From NCBI GenBank assembly GCA_052400685.1, contig JBQTGJ010000008.1: DNA of 64,000 nt. One strand, written 5' to 3'. Shown here in pieces: positions 51,045 through 59,235 of the stretch. The notes under the pieces were generated by a model. That model was not told the DNA's origin, made no database searches, and saw only the letters and a program-made list of their open reading frames with translations. The translations under genes and the position numbers were made by a program. Within the stretch, counting starts at the first letter, position 1. Each line of letters begins with the position of its first letter. The stretch is from CAZHHH01 sp052400685 (GTDB lineage Bacteria; Bacteroidota; Bacteroidia; Bacteroidales; Marinilabiliaceae).

Positions 51045-51203
51045 ATGAGTCTGGTAATTATGGCGTTGAAATGGATAATTGTGGGGGTGAGTATGCTTTT
51101 TTTGATCGGTATTTTAAGTTTAACCTCTCCCTATTTGGTTAAGTCTGATATGGAAATGGTTCGTATTTTAACAAATGGCTATTCGTCGATTGTTGCAGAT
51201 TAA
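51045..51203 (+). CDS. possible small membrane protein (52 residues)
   Basis: ATG to TAA, 52 residues: MSLVIMALKWIIVGVSM at the N-terminus, then a hydrophobic helix about 8-30, SPYLV and a polar tail to IVAD. Codon use is like the neighbours, and a consensus -7 box lies at the right distance. No family recognised. It lies alone in the 442-base gap between the LTxxQ gene and hflX. It could still be a chance frame. Confidence 0.42.
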   Translation: MSLVIMALKWIIVGVSMLFLIGILSLTSPYLVKSDMEMVRILTNGYSSIVAD

Positions 51204-51382
51204 TGAAAAACGACTGCTTTTGCGGGTTTTATTGGCTGTTTTTGTCGTATTAGTAAGAATGTATGGCTATGTCGTGCAAGGTGGTTTTAGACCTTGTTTT
51301 TGACGTTTATGGTGAATGTGCCGATGGTGGCCATGCCTACGGGTGAATAATGCAATATCTTAATCTGTATTTTTAAAGGTGT

Positions 51383-51411
51383 AATCACAGGCTTAAGAAA
51401 GGCCTGTGATT
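51383..51411 (-). terminator. hairpin after hflX
   Basis: AATCACAGGC pairs exactly with GCCTGTGATT around a 9-base loop, 9 bases past the hflX stop; only a weak T stretch follows. Confidence 0.6.
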
Positions 51412-51419
51412 GTTACTCA

Positions 51420-52637
51420 TTAGAAGTTTTCTTCGTCAAATTCGGGATACAGAAAGTCGTTGTATGGAAATCGGGTGACATGTATTTTTAACACTTCATC
51501 GTAAAGTGTTTTTTTGAACTCTTCGAAATATGTCTTTTCACGTGCCGAAATAAAGATGGAAGGGGTATCTTTTGCCATCCATGTTTGTTTTAAGTCTTCG
51601 AGGGTTAAATTAGCATTGGTCGCTGGTGTAAGGTCGTCTTCTTCTTTGGGAATGTGAGAGTAGGCATCAATTTTATTAAATATCATGATGGTTGGTTTCT
51701 CGCGATTGTCAATTTCTCGTAACGTGTTGTTCACGACTTCTATTTGTTGTTCAAATCCGGGGTGAGAGATGTCAACAATATGAAGGAGCAAATCGGCTTC
51801 GCGAACTTCATCTAGTGTCGATTTAAATGATTCGACCAGGTGGTGAGGTAATTTGCGAATGAAACCTACCGTATCTGCCAGCAGAAATGGTAGATTTCCC
51901 AACACAACTTTGCGTACGGTGGTGTCGAGTGTTGCAAACAGTTTGTTTTCAGCAAAAACTTCGCTTTTACTGAGACTGTTCATAAGGGTTGATTTTCCAA
52001 CGTTGGTGTATCCAACCAGTGCTACACGAACCATTTTACCTCTGTTTTTACGTTGGGTTGCCATTTGTCGGTCAATTTTCTCCAGATCTTTTTTCAGTTT
52101 GGAGATGATGTCACGAATAATCCGGCGGTCGGTTTCTATTTCTTTTTCTCCGGGGCCGCGCATTCCAATACCACCACGTTGACGCTCCAGGTGCGTCCAC
52201 ATACGGGTAAGACGAGGTAATAAATATTGATATTGAGCCAGCTCAACCTGGGTTTTCGCATGCGCCGTGCGAGCACGACTGGCAAAAATGTCGAGTATTA
52301 AATTTGTTCTATCCAGGATTCTGCGATGCAGGTTTGTTTCTATGTTTTTCAGTTGCACGGGCGACAGTTCGTCGTCAAATATAACCGAGTTTATTTCTTC
52401 ATGTATTTTCAGATAATCGTGGATTTCCTCCAGTTTTCCGCTACCCACATAAGTGCGGTTATCAGCCATTGTGAGTGATTGGGTGAAACGTTTGGAGACC
52501 TCAGCCCCTGCTGTTCTGGCCAGAAATTCCAGTTCATCAAGATGCTCGGTCACTTCGGCCTCGCTTAAATCTGGCGTGCGAACTGCCACCAGTATGACTT
52601 TTTCAAGTTCTTTATCGGTTGAAATAAGATTGGTCAT
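51420..52637 (-). CDS. hflX: ribosome-associated GTPase HflX
   Basis: 405 residues. An N-terminal HflX domain with the glycine-rich GGIGMRGPGEKEIETDRR linker precedes the G domain: G1 GYTNVGKSTL, G3 DTVGFIRKLP, G4 NKID. HflX splits stalled or hibernating ribosomes in other bacteria. A TACTTTTG box lies at 52655, 18 bases upstream. Single-gene transcript between two terminators. Confidence 0.95.
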   Translation of the reverse strand: MTNLISTDKELEKVILVAVRTPDLSEAEVTEHLDELEFLARTAGAEVSKRFTQSLTMADNRTYVGSGKLEEIHDYLKIHEEINSVIFDDELSPVQLKNIETNLHRRILDRTNLILDIFASRARTAHAKTQVELAQYQYLLPRLTRMWTHLERQRGGIGMRGPGEKEIETDRRIIRDIISKLKKDLEKIDRQMATQRKNRGKMVRVALVGYTNVGKSTLMNSLSKSEVFAENKLFATLDTTVRKVVLGNLPFLLADTVGFIRKLPHHLVESFKSTLDEVREADLLLHIVDISHPGFEQQIEVVNNTLREIDNREKPTIMIFNKIDAYSHIPKEEDDLTPATNANLTLEDLKQTWMAKDTPSIFISAREKTYFEEFKKTLYDEVLKIHVTRFPYNDFLYPEFDEENF

Positions 52638-52654
52638 ATATAAGTTGTTTTCAG

Positions 52655-52662
52655 CAAAAGTA
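52655..52662 (-). promoter_or_regulatory. -7 promoter box TACTTTTG for hflX
   Basis: Consensus TAnnTTTG, 18 bases before the ATG at 52637. Confidence 0.6.
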
Positions 52663-52720
52663 ATGCAATTTTATCAACAATAATGAAGTAATGGAGAGGT
52701 TCTTTAATGGTGGGCTGAAA

Positions 52721-52760
52721 GACAAAAAAGCCCGGTATAGCCGGGCTTTTTGTCTTTTTT
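52721..52760 (-). terminator. rho-independent terminator after the first tonB gene
   Basis: GACAAAAAAGCCCGG pairs with CCGGGCTTTTTGTC; T runs on both sides allow it to act in both directions. Confidence 0.85.
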
Positions 52761-52772
52761 ATACTAAAAGTT

Positions 52773-53456
52773 TTATTGCAGTACAAAATTGATGGGTACC
52801 GTGTAAGAAACACGAACCGGACGGTTTCTTTGTTTCCCGGGTTTCCATTTGGGCATTGCTTCAACCACGCGCAAAGCTTCACGGTCAAGACTGGGGTCAA
52901 CGCCACGAAGTACCGTTGCATTGGTAACTTCACCTTTGGTGTTGATTACAAACTGAATGTAAACACGCCCCTGAATGCCGTTTTCCTGAGCAATGACAGG
53001 ATATTTAACCGAACTGGCCAAATATTTTTGTAAGGCAGCCTGTCCGCCTGGAAACTCTGGCATTTCTTCAACAATCATGAAGATTTCACCGGTATCCCTT
53101 TGTTCTTCTTCCACTGCGATGTCGCTGAAATCAACCATGGCATTTTCATCCATTTCAGTATCCATGATTTCCAATTCTTCTTCCAACTCTACATCGTCAT
53201 CAACAATGGTAAGAATGTCGGCCGCTTTTGGCGGTGGTGGTGGTGGTGGTGGTTTTACCTCCTCCTGACGGGTGATGGGGATAATTTCTTCTTCAACCTC
53301 AACGGCCTCATCCTGAAGACTCATATCAACCGACACATCGGTTGAGGTCCATTCGAAGGCAATCAAGACCAAGGAGAGCACGACAACAAGACCAATCTGC
53401 ATAAATACAGTTTTCTTGCTTTCGAGATCCGCTTTAGGTGACTTTTTAATTTCCAT
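52773..53456 (-). CDS. TonB family energy transducer, paralogue 1
   Basis: 227 residues. One N-terminal membrane helix (about 18-37), an acidic and proline-rich periplasmic linker with an eight-proline run (about 70-77), and a C-terminal TonB domain: MPEFPGGQAALQKYL, GRVYIQFVINTKGEV, ending YTVPINFVLQ. Links the proton-motive force (through ExbBD) to outer-membrane receptors. No exbBD or TonB-dependent receptor is adjacent. The proline run is coded by a GGT-type trinucleotide repeat (53231-53253 on the plus strand). Confidence 0.92.
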   Translation of the reverse strand: MEIKKSPKADLESKKTVFMQIGLVVVLSLVLIAFEWTSTDVSVDMSLQDEAVEVEEEIIPITRQEEVKPPPPPPPPKAADILTIVDDDVELEEELEIMDTEMDENAMVDFSDIAVEEEQRDTGEIFMIVEEMPEFPGGQAALQKYLASSVKYPVIAQENGIQGRVYIQFVINTKGEVTNATVLRGVDPSLDREALRVVEAMPKWKPGKQRNRPVRVSYTVPINFVLQ

Positions 53457-53669
53457 ATCAAAATGGTTACTGGTTTATTATGTACTTAAAGATAAAGAAC
53501 AAACAGAAATTAAGCAATGCATTAGACTTTCTTCTGCCTCTTAAAGGGGTAAAAATAGTTGTTTCTGATGAAAAAAAGGAATCTTTTTTTATTGATTTGA
53601 TAAAGATATCTGTTTTTTTAAAAAATTAACGTTTAAACGCTTTTTTTCTGCAGTAGTGAAGTCTTTTTA

Positions 53670-54353
53670 CTATTTGTTTTGTAATACAAAGTTGATGGGA
53701 ACCGTGTAGGCGACTTTTACCAGTCGGCCTTTTCTTTTGCCTGGTTTCCAGTCGGGCATTGATTCTACAACACGTAGTGCTTCTTTGTCCAGACTTGGAT
53801 CGACGCCTCTGTATACCTCTGCATTTATAACTGCGCCGTTGGTGTCAACTACGAAACGAATATAGACACGACCCTGTATGTCGTTATTTTGAGCGACATA
53901 TGGATAGCGAACAGCATGTGAGAGGAATTTCATTAATGCCTGGTTTCCACCCGGGAATTCGGGCATCTCATCTACCCAGTCATAAACAGGATCGGGCTCA
54001 CGTTCTTCTTTAACCGTCAACAGAGAAAGGTCTAACTGCGTTTCCGGGGTGGCTTCAGAGTTGAAGTCAATCGGATTGGTTGTAACCGGGGTGTCGTCTT
54101 TGACGATTTCCAGCAAATCTGCCGGTTTCGGTTTTGGCGGTGGTGGCGGAGTCGTCTCGGTTATCATGGTGATTGGAATCACGTCGACTTCTACGGTCGT
54201 TTGATCGTTCCAAAGGGGTAAGTCTGATGCGATGTCTGTTTTTGACCATTCAAAAGCAATCAGAACAATAGATAATGCCGCGATAAACCCGATTTCAAGA
54301 AAAACAGATCTTTTGTTTTCAAGATTTGCCTGAGATGTTTTTTTAGTTTCCAT
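53670..54353 (-). CDS. TonB family energy transducer, paralogue 2
   Basis: 227 residues, exactly the length of its neighbour and clearly a tandem duplicate: MPEFPGGNQALMKFL, GRVYIRFVVDTNGAV, RGVDPSLDKEALRVVES and YTVPINFVLQNK. The linker is less acidic and has only a short proline run with KPKP. Same topology. A canonical AGGAGG lies 5 bases before the ATG (54359-54364), which is unusual for this phylum. The two genes are 213 bases apart and may have separate promoters. Confidence 0.92.
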   Translation of the reverse strand: METKKTSQANLENKRSVFLEIGFIAALSIVLIAFEWSKTDIASDLPLWNDQTTVEVDVIPITMITETTPPPPPKPKPADLLEIVKDDTPVTTNPIDFNSEATPETQLDLSLLTVKEEREPDPVYDWVDEMPEFPGGNQALMKFLSHAVRYPYVAQNNDIQGRVYIRFVVDTNGAVINAEVYRGVDPSLDKEALRVVESMPDWKPGKRKGRLVKVAYTVPINFVLQNK

Positions 54354-54358
54354 GGGGT

Positions 54359-54364
54359 CCTCCT
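54359..54364 (-). promoter_or_regulatory. canonical Shine-Dalgarno AGGAGG for tonB paralogue 2
   Basis: AGGAGG followed by ACCCC and ATG. Bacteroidota starts rarely carry a Shine-Dalgarno; none of the other starts inspected here shows one this strong. Confidence 0.55.
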
Positions 54365-54549
54365 GTTTTGGTTAGTTTTATTAAGTTAATATGAAGAACG
54401 GGCTAAATCAATTCATTTTTAATTATTTAACGATTTAACGGTTGATCGAAATGATTAATTCCTTTGTAGATGGGAGATTTGTTATTTTGGATTAACGGTT
54501 GAGTTCTTTTTTTTGATAAAATTAACCCTGGCGTGTTAGTCTTTTAACG

Positions 54550-54855
54550 ATGTTTAGAGTCTGGATAAAATGGGGAACCGTTAGTCAATACCTGTTTATC
54601 AACTTCTGTGCTTTGCTTGTCTTCACAATGTATATTTACCAGAGGATATTCACTTTTTCGGCTTTCGCAAGATTTGAATCTGAATTTTTCCTATCAAACA
54701 ATGGAGTTTTCTTACTCATACTTAATTCATCGTTATTTATTTCTATAATACTGGCTATTATTCGCTTTTGGTATGGAATTATGGCGAAGTGTCGAAAAAG
54801 AATGGCTGGTCGTATAATTTACCGACAAAAGGTTTGGATGATTAACTATTTTTGA
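54550..54855 (+). CDS. hypothetical small membrane protein
   Basis: 101 residues, no family recognised. Two hydrophobic helices (about 13-32 and 52-73) and a basic C-terminus (KCRKRMAGRIIYRQK) that would stay in the cytoplasm. It ends 23 bases before tRNA-Ala. No clear promoter box is seen. Base use is more AT-rich than neighbouring genes, so it may be real but weakly expressed, or a chance frame. Confidence 0.4.
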   Translation: MFRVWIKWGTVSQYLFINFCALLVFTMYIYQRIFTFSAFARFESEFFLSNNGVFLLILNSSLFISIILAIIRFWYGIMAKCRKRMAGRIIYRQKVWMINYF

Positions 54856-54857
54856 AT

Positions 54858-54865
54858 TATATTTG
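54858..54865 (+). promoter_or_regulatory. -7 promoter box TATATTTG for tRNA-Ala
   Basis: Consensus TAnnTTTG, 13 bases before the tRNA. It overlaps the stop region of the small gene before it. Confidence 0.6.
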
Positions 54866-54878
54866 CAACGCTAAAAAA

Positions 54879-54952
54879 GGGGGCATAGCTCAGTTGGCTA
54901 GAGCGTTTGACTGGCAGTCAAGAGGTCAGGGGTTCGACTCCCCTTGTCTCCA
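54879..54952 (+). tRNA. tRNA-Ala(GGC)
   Basis: 74 bases. Acceptor GGGGGCA/TGTCTCC with two G-T pairs, D stem GCTC/GAGC, anticodon loop CTGGCAG (GGC), T arm AGGGG TTCGACT CCCCT. CCA not encoded. Confidence 0.95.
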
Positions 54953-54954
54953 CT

Positions 54955-54987
54955 AAAAAGCTGAAACGACATGTTTCGGCTTTTTTT
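54955..54987 (+). terminator. rho-independent terminator after tRNA-Ala
   Basis: AAAAAGCTGAAAC pairs with GTTTCGGCTTTTT (one G-T), then a T run. Confidence 0.8.
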
Positions 54988-55042
54988 ATGCTTTCTTAAC
55001 GCCTTTTTTGTCTCACGGTTTTCACTCCTAAGGGTATTATCT

Positions 55043-55050
55043 TAATTTTG
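55043..55050 (+). promoter_or_regulatory. -7 promoter box TAATTTTG
   Basis: Consensus TAnnTTTG, 45 bases before the ATG at 55096. Confidence 0.5.
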
Positions 55051-55095
55051 TAGAGTTACGCCTCATTTTATGATATCATTAACAACTACATACGG

Positions 55096-56172
55096 ATGAC
55101 AGATAATTCCGGTAAGATATTAAAAAGCATAAGTCCTGTACGCATTATTTTGCCTATATTAATAGGTTTGGCGGTAACCGGATGGCTACTATACAAGGAG
55201 TATGTACCGGGCTCATTTTCTTTATTAAGTTTTACATTGCAATCGTTATTCTGGCTATTGTTGGCTTTTGTTTTAATGGCCGTTAGAGACTTTGGCTATA
55301 TGATTCGCTTACGGGTGTTAACCAACCGTAAAATTAACTGGTTGGCCTCGTTTAATATTATTATGCTTTGGGAGTTTACCTCGGCTATAACGCCTTCGGC
55401 CATTGGAGGTACCAGCGTGGCTGTTTTTTTTATTAATAAGGAAGGGGTGAAGCTGGGGCGAAGTACGGCCGTTGTTATGGTTACATCTTTTCTTGACGAA
55501 TTGTATTTTATTCTTACGTTTCCTCTAATTCTTTGGTGGATAGGAAGCGTTGATATTTTTTCATTGGGAGCGGGCGAAGCTGACTTGCCATGGTATGAAA
55601 ACCAATTTTTGGTATTTGCATTGGTTGGTTATGCTGTAAAGCTGGCCTATACATTGGTTATTTCTTACGGTTTGTTTTTTAATCCCCGTGGTTTAAAATG
55701 GGTGCTATTGTGGATTTTCAGGTTGCCAATTATTCGCAAATGGCGACCACAGGCCAATGAATCAGGGACCGATTTGGTGTACGCTTCGCAGGAATTTCGT
55801 GACTGGCCGGTGAAAAAATGGCTACAGGCTTTTGGCGCTACGGCTTTAAGCTGGACAGCCCGATATTGGGTGGTAAATGCGTTGATTATTACTTTTTTTG
55901 GTTTCAAATGGCTTGACTGGAACGAACATATTCTTGTTTTCGGGAAACAGCTGGTGATGTGGATTATGATGCTTGTTAGTCCCACCCCAGGTGGCAGCGG
56001 TTTTGCCGAGTATGTATTTAAAGGTTTCCTATCAGTGTTTATTCCTGCCGGAACGGGCGTAACATTGGCTTTCTTTTGGCGTTTGGTTAGTTATTATCCA
56101 TATTTGTTGATTGGTGCTTTTGTGATACCACGCTGGGTGAAGAAACATTTTGTAACACGAAAAAAGAAGTAA
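55096..56172 (+). CDS. flippase-like LPG_synthase_TM domain protein
   Basis: 358 residues with about eight membrane helices. Segments RDFGYMIRLRVLTNRKINW, TSAITPSAIGGTSVAVFFINKEG and SPTPGGSGFAEYVFKGF are the conserved motifs of the LPG_synthase_TM (AglD/MprF flippase-like, UPF0104) family. The family moves or modifies lipids in the cytoplasmic membrane; the soluble aminoacyl-transferase half of MprF is absent. Convergent with the DUF6427-like gene, 10 bases away. Substrate unknown. Confidence 0.88.
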   Translation: MTDNSGKILKSISPVRIILPILIGLAVTGWLLYKEYVPGSFSLLSFTLQSLFWLLLAFVLMAVRDFGYMIRLRVLTNRKINWLASFNIIMLWEFTSAITPSAIGGTSVAVFFINKEGVKLGRSTAVVMVTSFLDELYFILTFPLILWWIGSVDIFSLGAGEADLPWYENQFLVFALVGYAVKLAYTLVISYGLFFNPRGLKWVLLWIFRLPIIRKWRPQANESGTDLVYASQEFRDWPVKKWLQAFGATALSWTARYWVVNALIITFFGFKWLDWNEHILVFGKQLVMWIMMLVSPTPGGSGFAEYVFKGFLSVFIPAGTGVTLAFFWRLVSYYPYLLIGAFVIPRWVKKHFVTRKKK

Positions 56173-56182
56173 GATTTACTTT

Positions 56183-57169
56183 TCAGTATAGGAAGAAATA
56201 GCCGGCGACAATAAGTGCCACAAAAGCGGTGAATCCTATTTCTTTTATCCATCTGCGTTTTATTTTTTCAAAAAAGTTGGTCAGGAGAACTGACCCCCCT
56301 ACCGCTGTTAGTGGTATCATTTCCATGGAGAAAAAGGGCGTTAAAACGGCAATAGATGATACCAGCAAAATCCAGATAAACACTCTGAAGTAAAATCGAT
56401 TAACAATTTTTTGCGCCGGAAGATGCTGAAAGGCTGATAAAATTGAAATGACCAACAGGAAGATGATGGAGGCCATAAAAATTCGTGAAAATACGGTGTG
56501 GTTGTATTGACCAGGATTGGCCATTAGGTTCTCCTGCAACTCGGTCAGAAACCAACCTTCCTTATTTATCAGAAAGAAATAGGTAAATGAGAATATAAAG
56601 GGCAATAATAGTCCAATAATTGCAGCCATTAAGCTTCTGATATTAGCAACACGCAGAATGCCCATACCGATGATCAGGATGGGAAAAAAGAAAATGCCTT
56701 TTGCGTAAAACAGAGATCCAACACCCATGAAAAAGGCGGCGTCAAAGCAACGGTTAATATTTCTGTTTTGCGTTGGGCAGCCAAACAAACGCTCAAGGCC
56801 GTGGACCACAAAAAAGAGATAGATCAGAACAGGGTTTAACTTCTGAACTGATAGAAAAGCACTCGTCATCAGACCAAAAATAAGGAGTGGCATTAGTCCC
56901 TGATGACTCATTAAATTGTATTGCGACACTATGCGACTGATGGCGAAACCTGTGAGCAAGACCAGCACAAATGAGAATAATGCGCTTTTCCATTGCGAAA
57001 AACCGAACCACGGTTGAATCCACCCTGACCACATTGGCATTGCCGGATTATCAAGGGCTGTTATGTGGGCCAGATCGACTATAAAAAGGCGCATCCACAT
57101 GGCGGCCACCAGTATTACGATAATGACAGCCGAAGCCAGAGTATTTTGATGAAGCTTGTTGAACAGCAT
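56183..57169 (-). CDS. DUF6427-like membrane protein
   Basis: 328 residues, about nine or ten hydrophobic helices. N-terminal MLFNKLHQNTLASAVIIVIL and an extracytoplasmic loop rich in Trp (MWSGWIQPWFGFSQWK, about 46-61) resemble the Bacteroidota-specific DUF6427 group; this assignment is from memory of the pattern and moderate. Starts 6 bases after the purD stop, so it is cotranscribed. No function is established. Confidence 0.68.
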   Translation of the reverse strand: MLFNKLHQNTLASAVIIVILVAAMWMRLFIVDLAHITALDNPAMPMWSGWIQPWFGFSQWKSALFSFVLVLLTGFAISRIVSQYNLMSHQGLMPLLIFGLMTSAFLSVQKLNPVLIYLFFVVHGLERLFGCPTQNRNINRCFDAAFFMGVGSLFYAKGIFFFPILIIGMGILRVANIRSLMAAIIGLLLPFIFSFTYFFLINKEGWFLTELQENLMANPGQYNHTVFSRIFMASIIFLLVISILSAFQHLPAQKIVNRFYFRVFIWILLVSSIAVLTPFFSMEMIPLTAVGGSVLLTNFFEKIKRRWIKEIGFTAFVALIVAGYFFLY

Positions 57170-57175
57170 AGTAAA

Positions 57176-58447
57176 TTACATCAAATCGAAACCAATATCT
57201 TTTCTGAAATATTTGCCATCAAAAATTATTTTTTTAATACTATTTAGCGATAGTTGCCGGGCTTCCTTAATTGATGAGCCAAAAGAAGTAACCGCAAATA
57301 CACGTCCTCCTGATGTTACTATTTCGTTGTTATTGAGAGTGGTCCCGGCATGAAAGGCAATACTTTTGTCTACATTGTTAACACCGCTTACCTTTATCCC
57401 TTTTTGGTAACTTCCGGGATAGCCACCTGAAACCATTACCATGGTAACGGCGGTGCGTGGGTCCACGTCGCATTTTTGTTGGTTGAGGGTGCCTTTTCCG
57501 GCTGCCATTAGCAGTTCTAATAAGTCGGAACTGAGGCGTGGCATAACCACTTCGGTTTCAGGATCGCCCATTCTTACGTTGTATTCAATTACGTAAGGTT
57601 CATTATTGACTTTAATAAGGCCTAAAAAGATAAAACCTTTGTAGGGTATACTCTCTTTTGCTAATCCGTTTACCGTGGGACGAATGATGCGGTCTTCGAT
57701 TTTTTGCATAAATGCGGCATCGGCAAACGGAACGGGAGAGACGGCTCCCATCCCCCCTGTATTAAGTCCTGTGTCGCCTTCTCCAATGCGCTTATAGTCC
57801 TTGGCCTCAGGCAGCACCACGTAGTTCTTTCCGTCGGTGAGGACAAATACAGAAAGCTCAATACCACTTAAGAATTCTTCGATGACTACAGTGTTCCCGG
57901 CTGCGCCGAACTTTCCACTTAGCATGTTATCCAGTTCCAGGCAGGCTTCATTGTAATCATTAATGATAAGAACTCCTTTCCCCGCTGCCAGCCCGTCGGC
58001 TTTGAGTACATAAGGAGCTTTCAATGTTTTCATGAATGCTTTGCCGTGCGCAACGCTGGATGCCGTAACTGATAGGTAGCCGGCGGTTGGAATATTATGT
58101 CTTTGCATAAATTGTTTGGCAAAATCTTTACTGCCTTCCAATTGTGCGCCTTTTTGAGAGGGGCCGATGATAGTGACTTCTTTCATGGTTTCATCGGCTG
58201 CAAAAGAGTCAATAATACCACGTACAAGCGGTTCTTCGGGCCCCACCACCACCAGCCTGATGTTATGGTCGAGAACCGTTTTTTTGACAGTCTCAAAATC
58301 ATTGGGATCGACAGACAGATTGGTTCCCAGTTCGGCAGTGCCGGCATTACCGGGGGCAAAGAATAGTTGTCCGGCCAACGGACTTTGTTTTATTTTCCAT
58401 CCAAAAGCATGCTCGCGGCCACCAGAGCCAAGTACCAAAACATTCAT
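57176..58447 (-). CDS. purD: phosphoribosylamine-glycine ligase
   Basis: 423 residues. Second step of de novo purine synthesis, ATP-dependent. ATP-grasp motifs: MNVLVLGSGGREHAFGW at the N-terminus, the central YVLKADGLAAGKGV, and NTGGMGAVSPVPF and VIEYNVRMGDPETEV of the grasp domain. Full length and intact. Upstream lies a family B unit; downstream the DUF6427-like gene. Confidence 0.95.
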   Translation of the reverse strand: MNVLVLGSGGREHAFGWKIKQSPLAGQLFFAPGNAGTAELGTNLSVDPNDFETVKKTVLDHNIRLVVVGPEEPLVRGIIDSFAADETMKEVTIIGPSQKGAQLEGSKDFAKQFMQRHNIPTAGYLSVTASSVAHGKAFMKTLKAPYVLKADGLAAGKGVLIINDYNEACLELDNMLSGKFGAAGNTVVIEEFLSGIELSVFVLTDGKNYVVLPEAKDYKRIGEGDTGLNTGGMGAVSPVPFADAAFMQKIEDRIIRPTVNGLAKESIPYKGFIFLGLIKVNNEPYVIEYNVRMGDPETEVVMPRLSSDLLELLMAAGKGTLNQQKCDVDPRTAVTMVMVSGGYPGSYQKGIKVSGVNNVDKSIAFHAGTTLNNNEIVTSGGRVFAVTSFGSSIKEARQLSLNSIKKIIFDGKYFRKDIGFDLM

Positions 58448-58465
58448 TGTATCTATCGTTTATTA

Positions 58466-58560
58466 TTTCATATGTTTATAATTTGTCTCTCAGTTGCCAT
58501 ATGGAACTCGCCAGGATAATCATACTTCTGTGTGTGAATCAATTCCCATGGCTCGTTTCA
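58466..58560 (+). repeat. family B unit between purD and the deacetylase gene
   Basis: TTTCATATG, TTATAATTTG, GCCATATGGAACTCGCC, AGGATAATCATACTTC, TGTGTGTGAA and CATGGCTCG match unit 1 of the array at 30131 nearly base for base, although 28 kb away; the next unit's start TTTCATAT also follows. Confidence 0.8.
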
Positions 58561-58563
58561 TAT

Positions 58564-59235
58564 CTAATTGCAATCCGGGACTATACTACTTGCAGTATAG
58601 CCTTGCTCCTGCAAAAAACGCAGCGTTCTTGGCAAGACTTCCTGTAAACGGGGCCATGCTTTTAGTGAATCATGAAACACAATGATTGACCCCGGTCTGA
58701 TGTTATTTTTCATATTCAGAAAGACATCTTCAGGTGTTAAATTGTTGTCATAATCCATGGTTAGAACGTCCCACATTATAATTTTTTTAAATCGCTTTTT
58801 CAGTGTCTGGATATGCCATGGAAAAAGGATTCCGTGCGGCGGTCTGAATAAAGCAGCGTCCATCAGGTTACGACTCCTTTCTATATCTGCCAGATACTCC
58901 TTAAAATGGCCCCACTTAACGGGGCGGTGCGAATAAGTATGTATCCCGGTTGCCATATTATGGCTACGCAAAAGTTGATACTCCTCAGGGTGTTTGCGCA
59001 CATTATCGCCCACGCAAAAAAAAGTGGCTTTCAGGTTATACTGTTCCAGTAACTCCACAACCCAGGGTGTGACTTCCGGGATTGGCCCGTCGTCGAAGGT
59101 GATAAAAACCTGCCGGGTGGTGACTGGCAGACGCCATGTGGCGCCTGGGTACCATATTCTTAACCACCATGGTGGTTGAACCTGCCATTTTTTTATTTTA
59201 GTTTTTTTCAAAGAACCCCAATCGTTGAAATGCAC
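58564..59235 (-). CDS. polysaccharide deacetylase family protein
   Basis: 223 residues. NodB fold: FITFDDGPIPEVTPW gives the catalytic Asp and metal Asp, HTYSH the metal His, RPPHGI motif 3, WDVLTMDYD motif 4, and FHDSLKAWP motif 5. No signal peptide. The ATG at 59235 overlaps the end of the DUF2723 gene by 38 bases; a TTG at 59211 would be an alternative start. The tight coupling links glycan de-N-acetylation with the DUF2723 protein. Confidence 0.9.
   Translation of the reverse strand: MHFNDWGSLKKTKIKKWQVQPPWWLRIWYPGATWRLPVTTRQVFITFDDGPIPEVTPWVVELLEQYNLKATFFCVGDNVRKHPEEYQLLRSHNMATGIHTYSHRPVKWGHFKEYLADIERSRNLMDAALFRPPHGILFPWHIQTLKKRFKKIIMWDVLTMDYDNNLTPEDVFLNMKNNIRPGSIIVFHDSLKAWPRLQEVLPRTLRFLQEQGYTASSIVPDCN

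Noticed and set aside
58447..58647. Plus-strand frame sharing residues with one at 30 kb
   Set aside because: The shared peptide (MELARIIILLCV) comes from family B repeat DNA; frames differ between units, so it is not a gene family.
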